From contig JAWKVD010000004.1 of NCBI GenBank assembly GCA_041398225.1, positions 1-64,000 on the forward strand: a DNA stretch of 64,000 bases, read 5' to 3'. Source of the stretch: JAWKVD01 sp041398225 (GTDB lineage Bacteria > Pseudomonadota > Alphaproteobacteria > Caulobacterales > Hyphomonadaceae). This document shows, in pieces, positions 53,944 to 63,260 of this stretch; within the stretch, counting starts at the first letter, position 1, and each line of letters opens with the position of its first letter. The notes under the pieces are model-generated. The model did no database searches and had not been told where the DNA came from. It saw only the letters and a program-made list of their open reading frames with translations. The translations under genes and the position numbers were made by a program.

Positions 53944-53972
53944 ACGCGCGGTCTTCGGGCCGCGCGTTTTTT
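53944..53972 (+). terminator. Rho-independent terminator of ydbH-ynbE-ydbL
   Basis: ACGCGCGG/CCGCGCGT, perfect 8-base stem with an 8-base loop TCTTCGGG, followed by TTTTTT. Confidence 0.88.
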
Positions 53973-54085
53973 CATATCTGTGTCCCGCATGGGGAGCGAA
54001 TTAAGGAAATTTTTGCCTTGGGTCAGAGCGCGGATCGGTTAGATTCTGCATCGCAAATCACGATCCTCTGGCTGTGGGAACGATC

Positions 54086-54724
54086 ATGAACTCCTCGAAG
54101 CTTGCTGCGTATCTTGCGTCCCGGATTTGTCATGACGTCGCCTCGCCGTTGCAGGCTCTCATGAACGGATGCGATCTGGCTTTCGACGACAGCATGGGCG
54201 GAGCCATGCAGGCCGAAGGGCAGAAGCTGCTGATGGAGGGCGTGGCCAAGCTCAACGCCAAGGTGCAGTTCATGCGGCTTGCGGTGGGGTCGCAAATTCT
54301 GTCGGAGGGGCAGGCCAATCCGTCCGAAGGCCAGCAGAAACTGGCGATGCTGATGGCGGTCGGCAAAGGCAAGCTGGAATGGGCGGTGGACGCGCCGCTC
54401 TCCAATCTGCAGCTGCGTTTGCTGCTCAATATGGCGCTGCTGATGCTCGAACCGGTCGACAAGGGCGGTCTGCTTAGCGTTTCGGCGCGCGAGATCGGGG
54501 ATACGGTGCGGTTTGACGTTCGATCCAGCGGCGGGTCGCCCAATTTGCGTCCGGAAATCCTGCAGGCGCTTTCCGGCCAGGAGCCCGAACGCGGCTGGAG
54601 CGGCGGCGGCATCCAGCCCTACTACACCCGGTTGCTGGCCGAAGAAGCGGGATTTCAGCTTGCTCCATCGAAGGAAGACGCCGTCATCGTGCTGACGGCT
54701 GCTGGCCCCAAGGCCGAATTCTAG
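54086..54724 (+). CDS. chpT: Histidine phosphotransferase ChpT
   Basis: 212 residues from ATG 54086. The phosphorylated His is His16 in RICHDVASPLQAL, the ChpT signature. The rest is a degenerate HATPase-like domain without nucleotide motifs. In Caulobacter ChpT carries phosphate from CckA to CtrA and CpdR, controlling the cell cycle; elsewhere it also controls motility. Here it lies just upstream of the chemotaxis operon (176 bases), the same orientation. Its presence is a strong alphaproteobacterial marker. Confidence 0.9.
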   Translation: MNSSKLAAYLASRICHDVASPLQALMNGCDLAFDDSMGGAMQAEGQKLLMEGVAKLNAKVQFMRLAVGSQILSEGQANPSEGQQKLAMLMAVGKGKLEWAVDAPLSNLQLRLLLNMALLMLEPVDKGGLLSVSAREIGDTVRFDVRSSGGSPNLRPEILQALSGQEPERGWSGGGIQPYYTRLLAEEAGFQLAPSKEDAVIVLTAAGPKAEF

Positions 54725-54900
54725 GCGCCGCGCAGACCATCAGGGTTTCCCGAGCGTTATCAGGCCAGCCCCGTATCGCTGCCCGAGAGCAAGAATTCGG
54801 TCACGCACATCAACGCCCTGCAGCGATTTCTTAACCGAATGACGGCTTTTGTTGTGCGAAGGCGTGCGGGTTTCCGATTGCACGCGTCGAGAGCGACCTC

Positions 54901-57612
54901 ATGGATGATCTCCTCAGCGAATTCCTGACTGAAACGGCCGAGAGCCTGGATGTCATTGACGTGGAACTTGTGCGTTTCGAATCGTCGCCTAACGACAAGA
55001 ACACGCTGAACAACATTTTCCGCCTTGTGCACACTATCAAGGGGACGTGCGGCTTCCTCGGGTTGCCTCGCCTCGAAGCCATCGCCCACGCAGGCGAAAC
55101 GCTGCTCGGCAAGTTTCGCGACGGCGCACTCGACGTAACCCCGGACTACGTGTCCCTCGTGCTTGAATCGATCGACCAGATCAAAGTGCTGGTCGCCCAT
55201 CTCGGCGAGGAGGGCGTGGAGCCCGACGGCGACGACCGTCCGATTATCTCTCGCCTCGAAGCGGCGGCTGAAGGCCGATCCGAGTTTTCCGAGGCGCCTG
55301 CGTTCAAACCGGCGCCGGTTGCGGTCGCGGCGGTCGCTGAGCCGGAGCCCGAACCCGACGACGCCGGCGATCCGGACCTTTCCGGCGTGCCGGAGGGCAA
55401 TGGTCGCTGGGACGCCGACCAGGGTCGCTATCTGCGGCCGGGCGAGGTGACGCTGGCCGAACTCGAGGCCGCGTTCGCCTCGGTCGACGGTCCGCCGGAG
55501 GTTCAGAACGCGCAACCGACCGCGCCGGCCGGAGGCTCGGGCGGCGGCGCCGGTGTGCATGACGACGATCATGAGGGCCGCAAGGGCGGGCCGGGGCCCG
55601 CCTCCATTCGCGTCAATGTCGATGTTCTCGAAAGCCTGATGACCATGGTCTCGGAGCTGGTGCTGACCCGCAACCAGCTGATGCAGATCCTGCGCAAGGC
55701 CGAAGACAGCGAATTCAAGGGACCTCTGCAGCGCCTGTCGAGCATCACGGCCGAGTTGCAGGAAAACGTGATGAAGACGCGCATGCAGCCGATCGGCTCT
55801 GCGTGGAAGAAGCTGCCGCGCATCGTGCGCGACGCCAGCCGCGACCTAGGCAAGAAGATCGAGCTGGTCATGGAAGGCGAGCAGACCGAGCTCGATCGTC
55901 AGGTGCTTGAGCTGATCAAGGACCCGCTCACGCACATGATCCGCAACTCGTGCGACCATGGGGTCGAGGCGCCGGGCGACCGTCTCGCGGCGGGCAAGTC
56001 TGAAGCCGGCACGATCAAGCTGCGCGCATATCACGAAGGCGGCCACATCATCATCGAGGTCGGCGACGACGGCGCGGGACTCAAAACGGAGCGCATCCGT
56101 CAGAAGGCCATCGAGAAGGGTCTGGTCGATCCGGCGGAAGCGCACACGATGTCCGACACCCAGGTGCATCGGATGATCTTTGCGCCGGGCTTCTCCACGG
56201 CGGCTCAGGTCACCAACATCTCGGGCCGCGGCGTCGGCATGGATGTGGTGAAAACCAATGTCGAGCTGATCGGCGGCACGATCGATCTTCGCGCCAAACA
56301 GGGCGAAGGCACGACGTTCGTAATCAAGATCCCGCTGACGCTCGCGATCATCTCGGCGCTGATCGTCGGGGCGGGCGAGCACCGTTTCGCGGTTCCCCAG
56401 CTCTCGGTGGTCGAGCTGGTGCGGGCCGGATCGCGCTGCGAGCACAAGATCGAGTTCATCAAGAACACCCGCGTATTGCGGCTGCGCGACAAGTTGTTGC
56501 CGCTTGTCGGGCTGTCGGATGTGCTGGGGCTCGGCGATGACGGCGTCGATCCGGGGCGGGCCGATCTCAACTACATCGTCGTGATGCAGGTCGGCGAAAC
56601 GCGCTTCGGTCTCATCGTCGACCAGGTGTTCGACACAGAGGAGATCGTGGTCAAACCGCTCTCCAAGCGTCTTGGCTCGATGACGCAGTATTCCGGCGCC
56701 ACGATCCTGGGCGACGGCGCGGTGATCATGATCCTCGATCCGAACGGCGTCGCCACTTCGGTCGCCAGCGCGGCGCACGCTGTGCGTCGTGTCGCGAAGG
56801 AAGAGCGTGACGCGGCCCATGCGGGCGCGGGCACGCAGGAACAGACGAGCTTCCTGCTGTTCCGGGCAGGGGGCAGCGAACCGCGAGCCTGTCCGCTCAG
56901 CCTCATCACGCGACTTGAGGATCTCGACGCTTCGACATTCGAGGGAACCCATCGGGGGCCGGTGGTCCAGTATCGCGGCCGGTTGATGCCGCTGGTGCAT
57001 CCTGTCGGCGCGCACGCGATGCGGAGCGAGGGCCGGCAGCCGGTTCTGGTGTTCAGCCAGGGTGAAAGCGTTGTGGGCCTCGCCGTCGAGGAGATTCTCG
57101 ACATCGTGGAGGACAGGCTCGACCTTCAGCTTTCCGGGCAGGCGCCCGGCGTGCTCGGCACGGCCGTTCTGAAGAACCGCTCCACGGAGGTTATCGATCT
57201 CGGCTATTTCCTGAGCCAGGCGGACCCGGCGTGGGCCGAGGCTGCGGCCGGTCAACGCCGCAAGCGGCAGCGCGTTCTGCTGATCGATACGCACCCCTTC
57301 TTCCGCAACATGCTGGCGCCGCTGCTTAAGGCGTCGAGCTATGATGTCGAGGTGGCGTCCGATCTGGAGGAGGCGCGCGCGCGTCTCGCCGAGGGCGCCT
57401 TCGATGCGGTCCTTGCGGATACGGATGCGCTGCCCGATCCGGAAGCGCTTCAAACCGAACTCGGGGCGGCCCTGCAGGCGCCGCTCATCCCGATGACGAG
57501 TCGGCAGGATGCAGCCTACACGGCGCTTGGTCCGAGCGTTTCCAAGTCCGATCGTCATGCGCTGCTGGCGGCGCTCGACCAGGCTATCCGCGTGCGTGGA
57601 GAAGCGGCATGA
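54901..57612 (+). CDS. cheA: Chemotaxis histidine kinase CheA with extra CheW-like and receiver-like domains
   Basis: 903 residues, longer than the usual 650-750. HPt domain about 1-105 with His44 (LVHTIKG); a Pro/Ala/Glu linker; dimerisation helices about 234-300 (NVDVLESLMTMVSELVLTRNQL); HATPase about 300-445 (NSCDHGVEAPGDR, GDDGAG, GRGVGMDVV); CheW domain about 450-590; a second CheW-like domain about 640-775; and a receiver-like C-terminus about 793-900. In that last domain Asp796 and Asp840 are kept, but the second acidic residue is Thr797 and the Lys is only 42 residues after Asp840, so phosphorylation is uncertain. ATGA overlap with cheW. Confidence 0.93.
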   Translation: MDDLLSEFLTETAESLDVIDVELVRFESSPNDKNTLNNIFRLVHTIKGTCGFLGLPRLEAIAHAGETLLGKFRDGALDVTPDYVSLVLESIDQIKVLVAHLGEEGVEPDGDDRPIISRLEAAAEGRSEFSEAPAFKPAPVAVAAVAEPEPEPDDAGDPDLSGVPEGNGRWDADQGRYLRPGEVTLAELEAAFASVDGPPEVQNAQPTAPAGGSGGGAGVHDDDHEGRKGGPGPASIRVNVDVLESLMTMVSELVLTRNQLMQILRKAEDSEFKGPLQRLSSITAELQENVMKTRMQPIGSAWKKLPRIVRDASRDLGKKIELVMEGEQTELDRQVLELIKDPLTHMIRNSCDHGVEAPGDRLAAGKSEAGTIKLRAYHEGGHIIIEVGDDGAGLKTERIRQKAIEKGLVDPAEAHTMSDTQVHRMIFAPGFSTAAQVTNISGRGVGMDVVKTNVELIGGTIDLRAKQGEGTTFVIKIPLTLAIISALIVGAGEHRFAVPQLSVVELVRAGSRCEHKIEFIKNTRVLRLRDKLLPLVGLSDVLGLGDDGVDPGRADLNYIVVMQVGETRFGLIVDQVFDTEEIVVKPLSKRLGSMTQYSGATILGDGAVIMILDPNGVATSVASAAHAVRRVAKEERDAAHAGAGTQEQTSFLLFRAGGSEPRACPLSLITRLEDLDASTFEGTHRGPVVQYRGRLMPLVHPVGAHAMRSEGRQPVLVFSQGESVVGLAVEEILDIVEDRLDLQLSGQAPGVLGTAVLKNRSTEVIDLGYFLSQADPAWAEAAAGQRRKRQRVLLIDTHPFFRNMLAPLLKASSYDVEVASDLEEARARLAEGAFDAVLADTDALPDPEALQTELGAALQAPLIPMTSRQDAAYTALGPSVSKSDRHALLAALDQAIRVRGEAA

Positions 57613-58061
57613 GCGAGCAGGAATACGTCACCTTCCGGATTGGCGGGCAGATCTTCGGCGCCAGCGTTTCGGAGATTCAGGATGTCTTCAGCCCGGTCCA
57701 TATGACCCCGGTGCCGAAGGCCGCCGGGGAGATCGCCGGCGTGCTCAATCTTCGCGGCCGCATCGTGACCGCGATTTGCGCGCGGGCGCGGCTCGGTCTG
57801 CCTGACCTCGAATCTGATGCGCCGGAACCGCTTGCGATCGGCGTTGAGCGCGACGGGGAGAATTTCGGGATCATCATCGACGCCGTTGGCGAGGTGTTGC
57901 GTCTGGATGAGGGGGATCTGGAGGAAAATCCTGTCAACCTCGACCGGACCTGGGCCTCGGTTTCGAAGGGCGTTTACCGTCTGGAAAACACACTTCTGGT
58001 CATCATGGACATCGACAGGATGCTCGCCTCACCGGACGCCGGTGAGCAAGCGGCGGCCTGA
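57609..58061 (+). CDS. cheW: Chemotaxis adaptor CheW
   Basis: 150 residues, single CheW domain: YVTFRIGGQIFGASVSEIQDV, then HMTPVPKAAGEIAGVLNLRGRIV with the conserved NLRG, and a GVYRLENTLLVIMDIDRML end. Couples receptors to CheA. Start overlaps the cheA stop (ATGA). 26 bases before cheY. Confidence 0.95.
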   Translation: MSEQEYVTFRIGGQIFGASVSEIQDVFSPVHMTPVPKAAGEIAGVLNLRGRIVTAICARARLGLPDLESDAPEPLAIGVERDGENFGIIIDAVGEVLRLDEGDLEENPVNLDRTWASVSKGVYRLENTLLVIMDIDRMLASPDAGEQAAA

Positions 58062-58087
58062 CGATCAGCATTGGGAGCTGTCCTGGC

Positions 58088-58453
58088 ATGAAACGTTGTC
58101 TGATCGTGGACGACTCTCGCGTTGTCCGAAAGGTCGCGCGCCGGATCGTCGAAGACCTGAAGTTCGAGGCCGAGGAAGCGGCCGACGGGCAGCAGGCGCT
58201 GAACCTGTGCCGCGCCGCCATGCCGGACGCGGTGCTGCTGGACTGGAACATGCCGGTGATGAACGGCATCGATTTCCTGCGCGCCCTGCGCCGGGAGCCG
58301 GGCGGCACGAACCCGGTCGTCGTTTTCTGCACGACGGAAAACGACATGTCCCATATCGCCGAAGCAATGCGGTCCGGGGCCAACGAATACATCATGAAAC
58401 CCTTCGACTCGGAGATCATCCAGTCGAAGTTCACGGAAGCTGGGCTCGTCTAG
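58088..58453 (+). CDS. cheY: Chemotaxis response regulator CheY
   Basis: 121 residues, one receiver domain. Acidic pair Asp8-Asp9, phospho-acceptor Asp52 (LLDWNMPVMNG), the Thr of CTTEND and the Lys of MKPFD are all present. No output domain, so it should act on the flagellar motor switch. GTG-start cheB follows after 19 bases. Confidence 0.95.
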   Translation: MKRCLIVDDSRVVRKVARRIVEDLKFEAEEAADGQQALNLCRAAMPDAVLLDWNMPVMNGIDFLRALRREPGGTNPVVVFCTTENDMSHIAEAMRSGANEYIMKPFDSEIIQSKFTEAGLV

Positions 58454-58472
58454 GTTCAGCCGGAGAAACACT

Positions 58473-59567
58473 GTGTCCCTAGCCGCGCCTGCCGGGCAGC
58501 CTCAAGGCCGTATACGCGTGATGGTCGTGGACGACAGCGCTGTCGTTCGCGGACTTACGCGTCGCTGGCTGGAAGTTGACGCCCGCATCGAACTTGTTCG
58601 CGTAAGTTCGGATGGAGCGCAGGCGATCGAGGATGCGAAGACCTGCAATCCCGACATCATTCTCCTAGATGTCGAAATGCCGAAGATGGATGGCCTTGCG
58701 GCCCTTCCTCAGTTGCGCTCCGTCGCGCCGCGAGCGCGGATTATCATGGCGTCCAGCCTGACCTCGAAGGGCGCCTCGACGACCATTCGCGCCCTGTCGC
58801 TCGGCGCTGCGGATTATATCGCCAAGCCGGAGGCGACTTCGCTGGGATCCGCGGAGGCCTACCGCCGGGAGCTGGTCGAGAAGATTATCGCGCTGGCGCC
58901 GCGCTCACGCACGGCTGACGCACTGGTGCGGCAGGCGCCCGACGCCAAATTCGCGCTACGTCCGCCGCCGCAGCGGTCCGCCGGCAAGCCGCAGGCGCTC
59001 GTGGTCGCCTCGTCGACTGGCGGTCCGCAGGCGCTGCAGAATTTCCTCGGGCCGATCGCCAAACATATCGATGCGCCGATCCTGATCGTCCAGCATATGC
59101 CGGCCACCTTCACGGCGATCTTCTCGGAGAAGCTGGGCCAGGCTGTCGGAAAGCCGTGCCGCGAACCGGTCGATGGCGACGTTCTTGGGCCGGGCAGCTT
59201 CTTCCTCGCGCCCGGCGACTGGCACATGAAGATCGCGCGCCATGGCGGCGCCAACGTGATCCGCCTGGACCAGACCCCGCCCGTGAACTATTGCCGGCCG
59301 GCGGCCGACCCGATGTTCGAAAGCGCCGCAGCCGTCTTTGGCGCGCGGCTCGTCGCGGTCGTGCTGACGGGCATGGGCGCCGATGGGCGCGGCGGCGCCG
59401 GCCATGTCGTCAAGAACGGCGGTCGTGTCGTGGTTCAGGATGAAGCCTCAAGCGTGGTCTGGGGCATGCCCGGCGCCGTAGCGATGGCCGGGTACGCAGA
59501 AGCCGTTGAGCCGCTTCCGGAGCTCTCGCGGCGCACACTCAGAATGATGAACGGAGAAATCGCGTGA
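58473..59567 (+). CDS. cheB: Chemotaxis protein-glutamate methylesterase CheB
   Basis: 364 residues, GTG start. Receiver domain (about 15-130, Asp66 in LLDVEMPKMDG) and a methylesterase domain with the catalytic Ser in SSTGGPQAL, His in QHMPATFT and Asp in TGMGADGRGG. Removes methyl groups from receptors for adaptation. Its end overlaps the cheR start as GTGA. Confidence 0.95.
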   Translation: MSLAAPAGQPQGRIRVMVVDDSAVVRGLTRRWLEVDARIELVRVSSDGAQAIEDAKTCNPDIILLDVEMPKMDGLAALPQLRSVAPRARIIMASSLTSKGASTTIRALSLGAADYIAKPEATSLGSAEAYRRELVEKIIALAPRSRTADALVRQAPDAKFALRPPPQRSAGKPQALVVASSTGGPQALQNFLGPIAKHIDAPILIVQHMPATFTAIFSEKLGQAVGKPCREPVDGDVLGPGSFFLAPGDWHMKIARHGGANVIRLDQTPPVNYCRPAADPMFESAAAVFGARLVAVVLTGMGADGRGGAGHVVKNGGRVVVQDEASSVVWGMPGAVAMAGYAEAVEPLPELSRRTLRMMNGEIA

Positions 59568-60391
59568 ACAGTCAGGACTTCGAGTTCGTCGCCAGCCTGC
59601 TGCGGATGCGCTCCGGCATCGTGCTCACGCCGGACAAGACCTACCTGCTCGAGAGCCGGCTGGGGCCGCTCGCCCGCAAGGAAGGCCTGCCGTCCATCGA
59701 GGACCTTGTGCAGGTTGTGCGCTCGCGCCGCGAAGAACGCCTGATCGCGCAGCTTGTCGATGTGATGACGACGAACGAAACGTTCTTCTTCCGTGACCGG
59801 ACTCCGTTCGACATCCTCAAGGATACGGTGCTGCCCAAATTGGCGCAGGAGCGTCGCGGAAGCCGCATCAGGCTGTGGTGCGCCGCCTGTTCGACGGGGC
59901 AGGAGCCCTATTCGATCGCGATGATGCTGGATCAGAGCCCGCAGCTCACGAACGGCGTGCCGGTCGAAATCGTCGCCTCCGACATTTCCGATCGCTGCCT
60001 GGAGCGAGCGCGGCAAGGTCTGTTCACGCAATTCGAGGTGCAGCGCGGTCTGCCGATCCAGATGCTGATGCAGTACTTCACCCAGCAGGACGACCAGTGG
60101 CGCATTTCCGAGAAAATTCGCTCACGCATCGGCTTCCGCAAGCAGAACCTGCTGGAATCGTTCATGGGGCTTGGCCGGTTCGACATCATTCTGTGCCGCA
60201 ACGTGCTGATCTATTTCGACACTCCGACAAAAGCCGGCATCCTCGACAAGATGGCCGCGCAAATGAACCCCGGCGGAAGCCTGCTGCTGGGCGCTGCGGA
60301 GACTGTTCTCGGAGTGACGAACAACTGGCAGCCCAATCCGGAGCGGCGCGGGCTCTATACCGTCTCGCAAAAGGGCGTGAAGGCGGCCTGA
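59564..60391 (+). CDS. cheR: Chemotaxis protein methyltransferase CheR
   Basis: 275 residues, GTG start in the GTGA overlap with cheB. N-terminal helical domain and a SAM domain with LWCAACSTGQEPYSIAM, IVASDISDRCLERAR and IILCRNVLIYFD. Adds methyl groups to receptor glutamates. It ends the operon; neither a receptor (mcp) nor cheD or cheX follows within the window. Confidence 0.95.
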   Translation: MNSQDFEFVASLLRMRSGIVLTPDKTYLLESRLGPLARKEGLPSIEDLVQVVRSRREERLIAQLVDVMTTNETFFFRDRTPFDILKDTVLPKLAQERRGSRIRLWCAACSTGQEPYSIAMMLDQSPQLTNGVPVEIVASDISDRCLERARQGLFTQFEVQRGLPIQMLMQYFTQQDDQWRISEKIRSRIGFRKQNLLESFMGLGRFDIILCRNVLIYFDTPTKAGILDKMAAQMNPGGSLLLGAAETVLGVTNNWQPNPERRGLYTVSQKGVKAA

Positions 60392-60537
60392 TCGGCGTTT
60401 CGTCGATTTCGCACTTCCCGACTTCCTGAAAGCGTAGTCTGGCCGGGCCTTCGCGTGCGGGGCGTCTTGCCGTGGGCCGCGCGCGCTTCTATGCCGTAGC
60501 GCGACAGATATTCAGAAAAACGGGGAGTACGCCGCCC

Positions 60538-61743
60538 ATGACCCAGGAAGCTTTTGTTTGCGACGCCGCTCGCACGCCCATTGGTCGCTTTGGGGGATCG
60601 CTTTCCAAGGTTCGAGCCGACGATCTTGCCGCCGAGCCGATCAAGGCGTTGATGGCCCGCAACAAGGACCTGGACCCGCTGGCGATCGACGATGTCGTTT
60701 ATGGCAACGTCAACCAGGCGGGCGAAGACAACCGCAATGTGGCGCGCATGGCGCTGTTGCTCGCCGGTTTACCGTCGGATGTTTCGGGGGTCACGGTGAA
60801 CCGCCTGTGCGCCTCCGGCATGGAAGCGGTGGGGCAGGCCGCTCGCGCCATTCGTCTTGGCGAGATGAACCTGGCGATCGCCGGCGGCGTCGAGCACATG
60901 ACGCGCTCTCCTTTCGTGATGGGAAAGGCCGACAGCGCCTACTCGCGTACAGCGACGCTGGAAGACACCACGATCGGCTGGCGCTTCATCAACCCGAAGA
61001 TGCAGAAGATGTACGGCACGGAGTCGATGCCGGAGACCGGCGAGAACGTCGCCGAAGACTATCAGATCTCGCGGGCGGATCAGGACAAGTTCGCGTTCAA
61101 CAGCCAACAGCGCGCGGCGAAAGCCATTGAAGCGGGGTACTTCCGCGAAGAGATCGTTCCGATCACGGTGAAGGAGCGCAAATCCGAGACCGTGGTTGAC
61201 GCCGATGAGCATCCGCGTCCGGGCACCACGCTTGAAGCTCTGGCGAAACTGCCGACGCCGTTTCGCGAAGGCGGCACGGTTACCGCCGGCAACGCCTCGG
61301 GCGTCAATGACGGCGCCGCGGCGATGTTCGTCGCTTCTGAAGAAGGCGCAAAGCGCAATGGGCTTGTTCCGCGCGCCCGCATTCTCGGCATGTCGGCGGC
61401 GGGCGTTCCGCCCCGCGTGATGGGCATCGGTCCGGTTCCGGCGACGCAGAAGCTGTTGTCCCGCCTGGGTATGAAGATCGGAGACTTCGACGTCATCGAA
61501 CTCAACGAAGCGTTCGCCAGTCAGGGCATCGCCGTGTTGCGGCAACTCGGCGTGCCGGAGGACGCCGAGCATGTGAACCCGAACGGCGGCGCGATCGCGC
61601 TCGGACATCCGCTCGGCGCCACGGGCGCGCGTCTTGTGCTGACGGCGGTCCATCAGCTCGAGAAGACGGGCGGCAAGTACGCCTTGTGCACGCTGTGCAT
61701 CGGCGTCGGCCAGGGGCTTGCGATCGCGGTTGAGCGCGTCTAG
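60538..61743 (+). CDS. Acetyl-CoA acyltransferase (3-oxoadipyl-CoA thiolase-like)
   Basis: 401 residues, thiolase fold. Acyl-enzyme Cys91 (VNRLCASGME), GGAIALGHPLGATGAR with its His, and CIGVGQGLAIAVE with the second Cys. The N-terminus and GEDNRNVARMALLLAGLP resemble PcaF/PaaJ-type thiolases rather than PhaA, but substrate preference is not safe to call. ATG 60538 was chosen from the family N-terminus. It converges with the DUF1003 gene with a 4-base overlap. Confidence 0.92.
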   Translation: MTQEAFVCDAARTPIGRFGGSLSKVRADDLAAEPIKALMARNKDLDPLAIDDVVYGNVNQAGEDNRNVARMALLLAGLPSDVSGVTVNRLCASGMEAVGQAARAIRLGEMNLAIAGGVEHMTRSPFVMGKADSAYSRTATLEDTTIGWRFINPKMQKMYGTESMPETGENVAEDYQISRADQDKFAFNSQQRAAKAIEAGYFREEIVPITVKERKSETVVDADEHPRPGTTLEALAKLPTPFREGGTVTAGNASGVNDGAAAMFVASEEGAKRNGLVPRARILGMSAAGVPPRVMGIGPVPATQKLLSRLGMKIGDFDVIELNEAFASQGIAVLRQLGVPEDAEHVNPNGGAIALGHPLGATGARLVLTAVHQLEKTGGKYALCTLCIGVGQGLAIAVERV

Positions 61744-62297
61744 CCGCGCGTCCGTCCCTCGCGCAAAGCTGCAACGTCGTCGCACACCTGATCGAGTTTC
61801 CGCTGGAGCAGATCCGTGCGGGCGAGGATGTCGTTCTCGCGCAACGAGTCGAGTTTGTCGTGCAGCAGCATGATCTCAAGCTCCGCACGGAGGTTGACCA
61901 CATAGTCGTGTTCCGCCGCCGCGCGATCCTTCGTCGCTTGCCGGTTCTGACTCATCATGATCACCGGCGCCTGCACCGCGGCGAGCATGGACAGGATCAG
62001 ATTCAGGAAGATGAAGGGGTAGGGATCGAACGCCCGTCCGGTCGCGGCGAGGACAAGATTGACGCCGACCCACAACAACAGACAAGCGCCGAAGCCGAAG
62101 ATAAACCGCCACGACCCGCCGAAGCTCGCGACCGTGTCCGCCAGCCGTTGCCAGAAGGTACGGTCGTCGATCAGCACCGGCGCCAGTCCGCTGGGGCGCT
62201 GATCGGCGATCAGATCGATAACGGAGCGCTTGCGTTCGCTGAGGGCGGCGTAGTCGCTATCGAGAAGGTCGCGAGAAAGGCGTTCACGTAGATCCAT
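61740..62297 (-). CDS. DUF1003 membrane protein
   Basis: 185 residues from ATG 62297, chosen because GAGGAA lies 8 bases upstream; ATG 62312 and a longer frame are possible. Two membrane spans (about 55-80 and 92-115) with FIFGFGACLLLWVGVNL and PFIFLNLILSMLAAVQAPVIMMSQNRQATKDR, the DUF1003 signature, followed by a cytoplasmic helical tail. Function unknown. Confidence 0.88.
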   Translation of the reverse strand: MDLRERLSRDLLDSDYAALSERKRSVIDLIADQRPSGLAPVLIDDRTFWQRLADTVASFGGSWRFIFGFGACLLLWVGVNLVLAATGRAFDPYPFIFLNLILSMLAAVQAPVIMMSQNRQATKDRAAAEHDYVVNLRAELEIMLLHDKLDSLRENDILARTDLLQRKLDQVCDDVAALREGRTRG

Positions 62298-62445
62298 GGC
62301 GGGTTTCCTCATCCGCATCCGGGCGTCAGCCGGGCAATTAGACACGAGCTCATGAGGAGAGGAAGCGGAACATTCTTCGGCGTCAGCGGTTCTTTACGCG
62401 CCAGTCCGCGCGATAGGCGTGGTCGTCAAAAGAGGAGAAGCCCGC

Positions 62446-62637
62446 ATGAACCGCGACATCATCGAAGGTCAGTGGAACCAGGTGAAGGGCGCCGTCAGGA
62501 AGCAGTGGGGGAAGCTCACCGACGACGACGTCGAGCAGGTCCATGGCGACTACGACAAGATGATCGGCAAGATTCAGGAACGCTATGGCGTCGCACGTGA
62601 CGTGGCCGAACGCCAGATCAAGGAGTGGCGTCACTAG
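62446..62637 (+). CDS. CsbD family stress-response protein
   Basis: 63 residues. NRDIIEGQWNQVKGAVRKQWGKLTDDD and a C-terminal IQERYGVARDVAERQIKEW match CsbD, a small helical protein induced under general stress. GAGGAG site precedes ATG 62446. A terminator follows 38 bases downstream. Confidence 0.93.
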   Translation: MNRDIIEGQWNQVKGAVRKQWGKLTDDDVEQVHGDYDKMIGKIQERYGVARDVAERQIKEWRH

Positions 62638-62674
62638 TCCGGCCTGCGTCTCACCCGTCGTCATCGATGTCTTG

Positions 62675-62711
62675 CAGCTCCCTTGGGTCAACGGCCCGAC
62701 GGGAGCTGTTT
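62675..62711 (+). terminator. Rho-independent terminator after csbD-like gene
   Basis: CAGCTCCC/GGGAGCTG, perfect 8-base outer stem, with an inner GGGTC/GGCCC stem (one G-U pair), then TTTGCATTT. Confidence 0.65.
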
Positions 62712-62789
62712 GCATTTGCAATTGGCGATCGCGCGCGTATCAACTCAGGCGCGCAAGGGCGGCGGTCGCCGGACACGAAAGGAATGTGG

Positions 62790-63185
62790 ATGGACGCGAC
62801 GGTCACTCCGTTCCTGATGTTTGAGGGCGACGCAGAGGAGGCGGTTAGCCTCTATGTTTCGCTCGTTCCCAATTCCCGCATCGAACATATCGAGCGCTAC
62901 GGTCCGGAAGGGCCGGGTCGCGATGGCACGGCGATGCGTCTCGATTTCACGCTCGCCGGCGTCAAGTGCCGGGCGACCGACAGCTATGTGTCGCACAAAT
63001 TCGGGTTTACGCCCTCGCTTTCACTGTTTGTCGATCTGCCGGACGAGGCGGCCTTCGAGGAGGTCTATACGGCGCTGTCCTATCTTGGCCGTGTCCTGAT
63101 GAGTCCTGCGGCTTACCCGTTCGCTCGCCGGTTTGCGTGGTTCGACGACCGCTTTGGCGTCTCATGGCAGCTTAGCGTCGCCTGA
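62790..63185 (+). CDS. VOC/PhnB-like protein
   Basis: 131 residues from ATG 62790 (AAAGGA lies 7 bases upstream; ATG 62784 would be too close). TPFLMFEGDAEEAVSLYVSLVPNSRI and the C-terminal RFAWFDDRFGVSWQL are the PhnB-like (3-demethylubiquinone methyltransferase-like) VOC pattern. Metal-binding residues are not conserved enough to call an activity. Confidence 0.85.
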   Translation: MDATVTPFLMFEGDAEEAVSLYVSLVPNSRIEHIERYGPEGPGRDGTAMRLDFTLAGVKCRATDSYVSHKFGFTPSLSLFVDLPDEAAFEEVYTALSYLGRVLMSPAAYPFARRFAWFDDRFGVSWQLSVA

Positions 63186-63260
63186 GCGTCGCACGTCTGT
63201 CATCGAAACGGGGCTAAGTGGACGCCGGTTCGGATAAAGGATCGTCAGGGAGCCTTCGAT

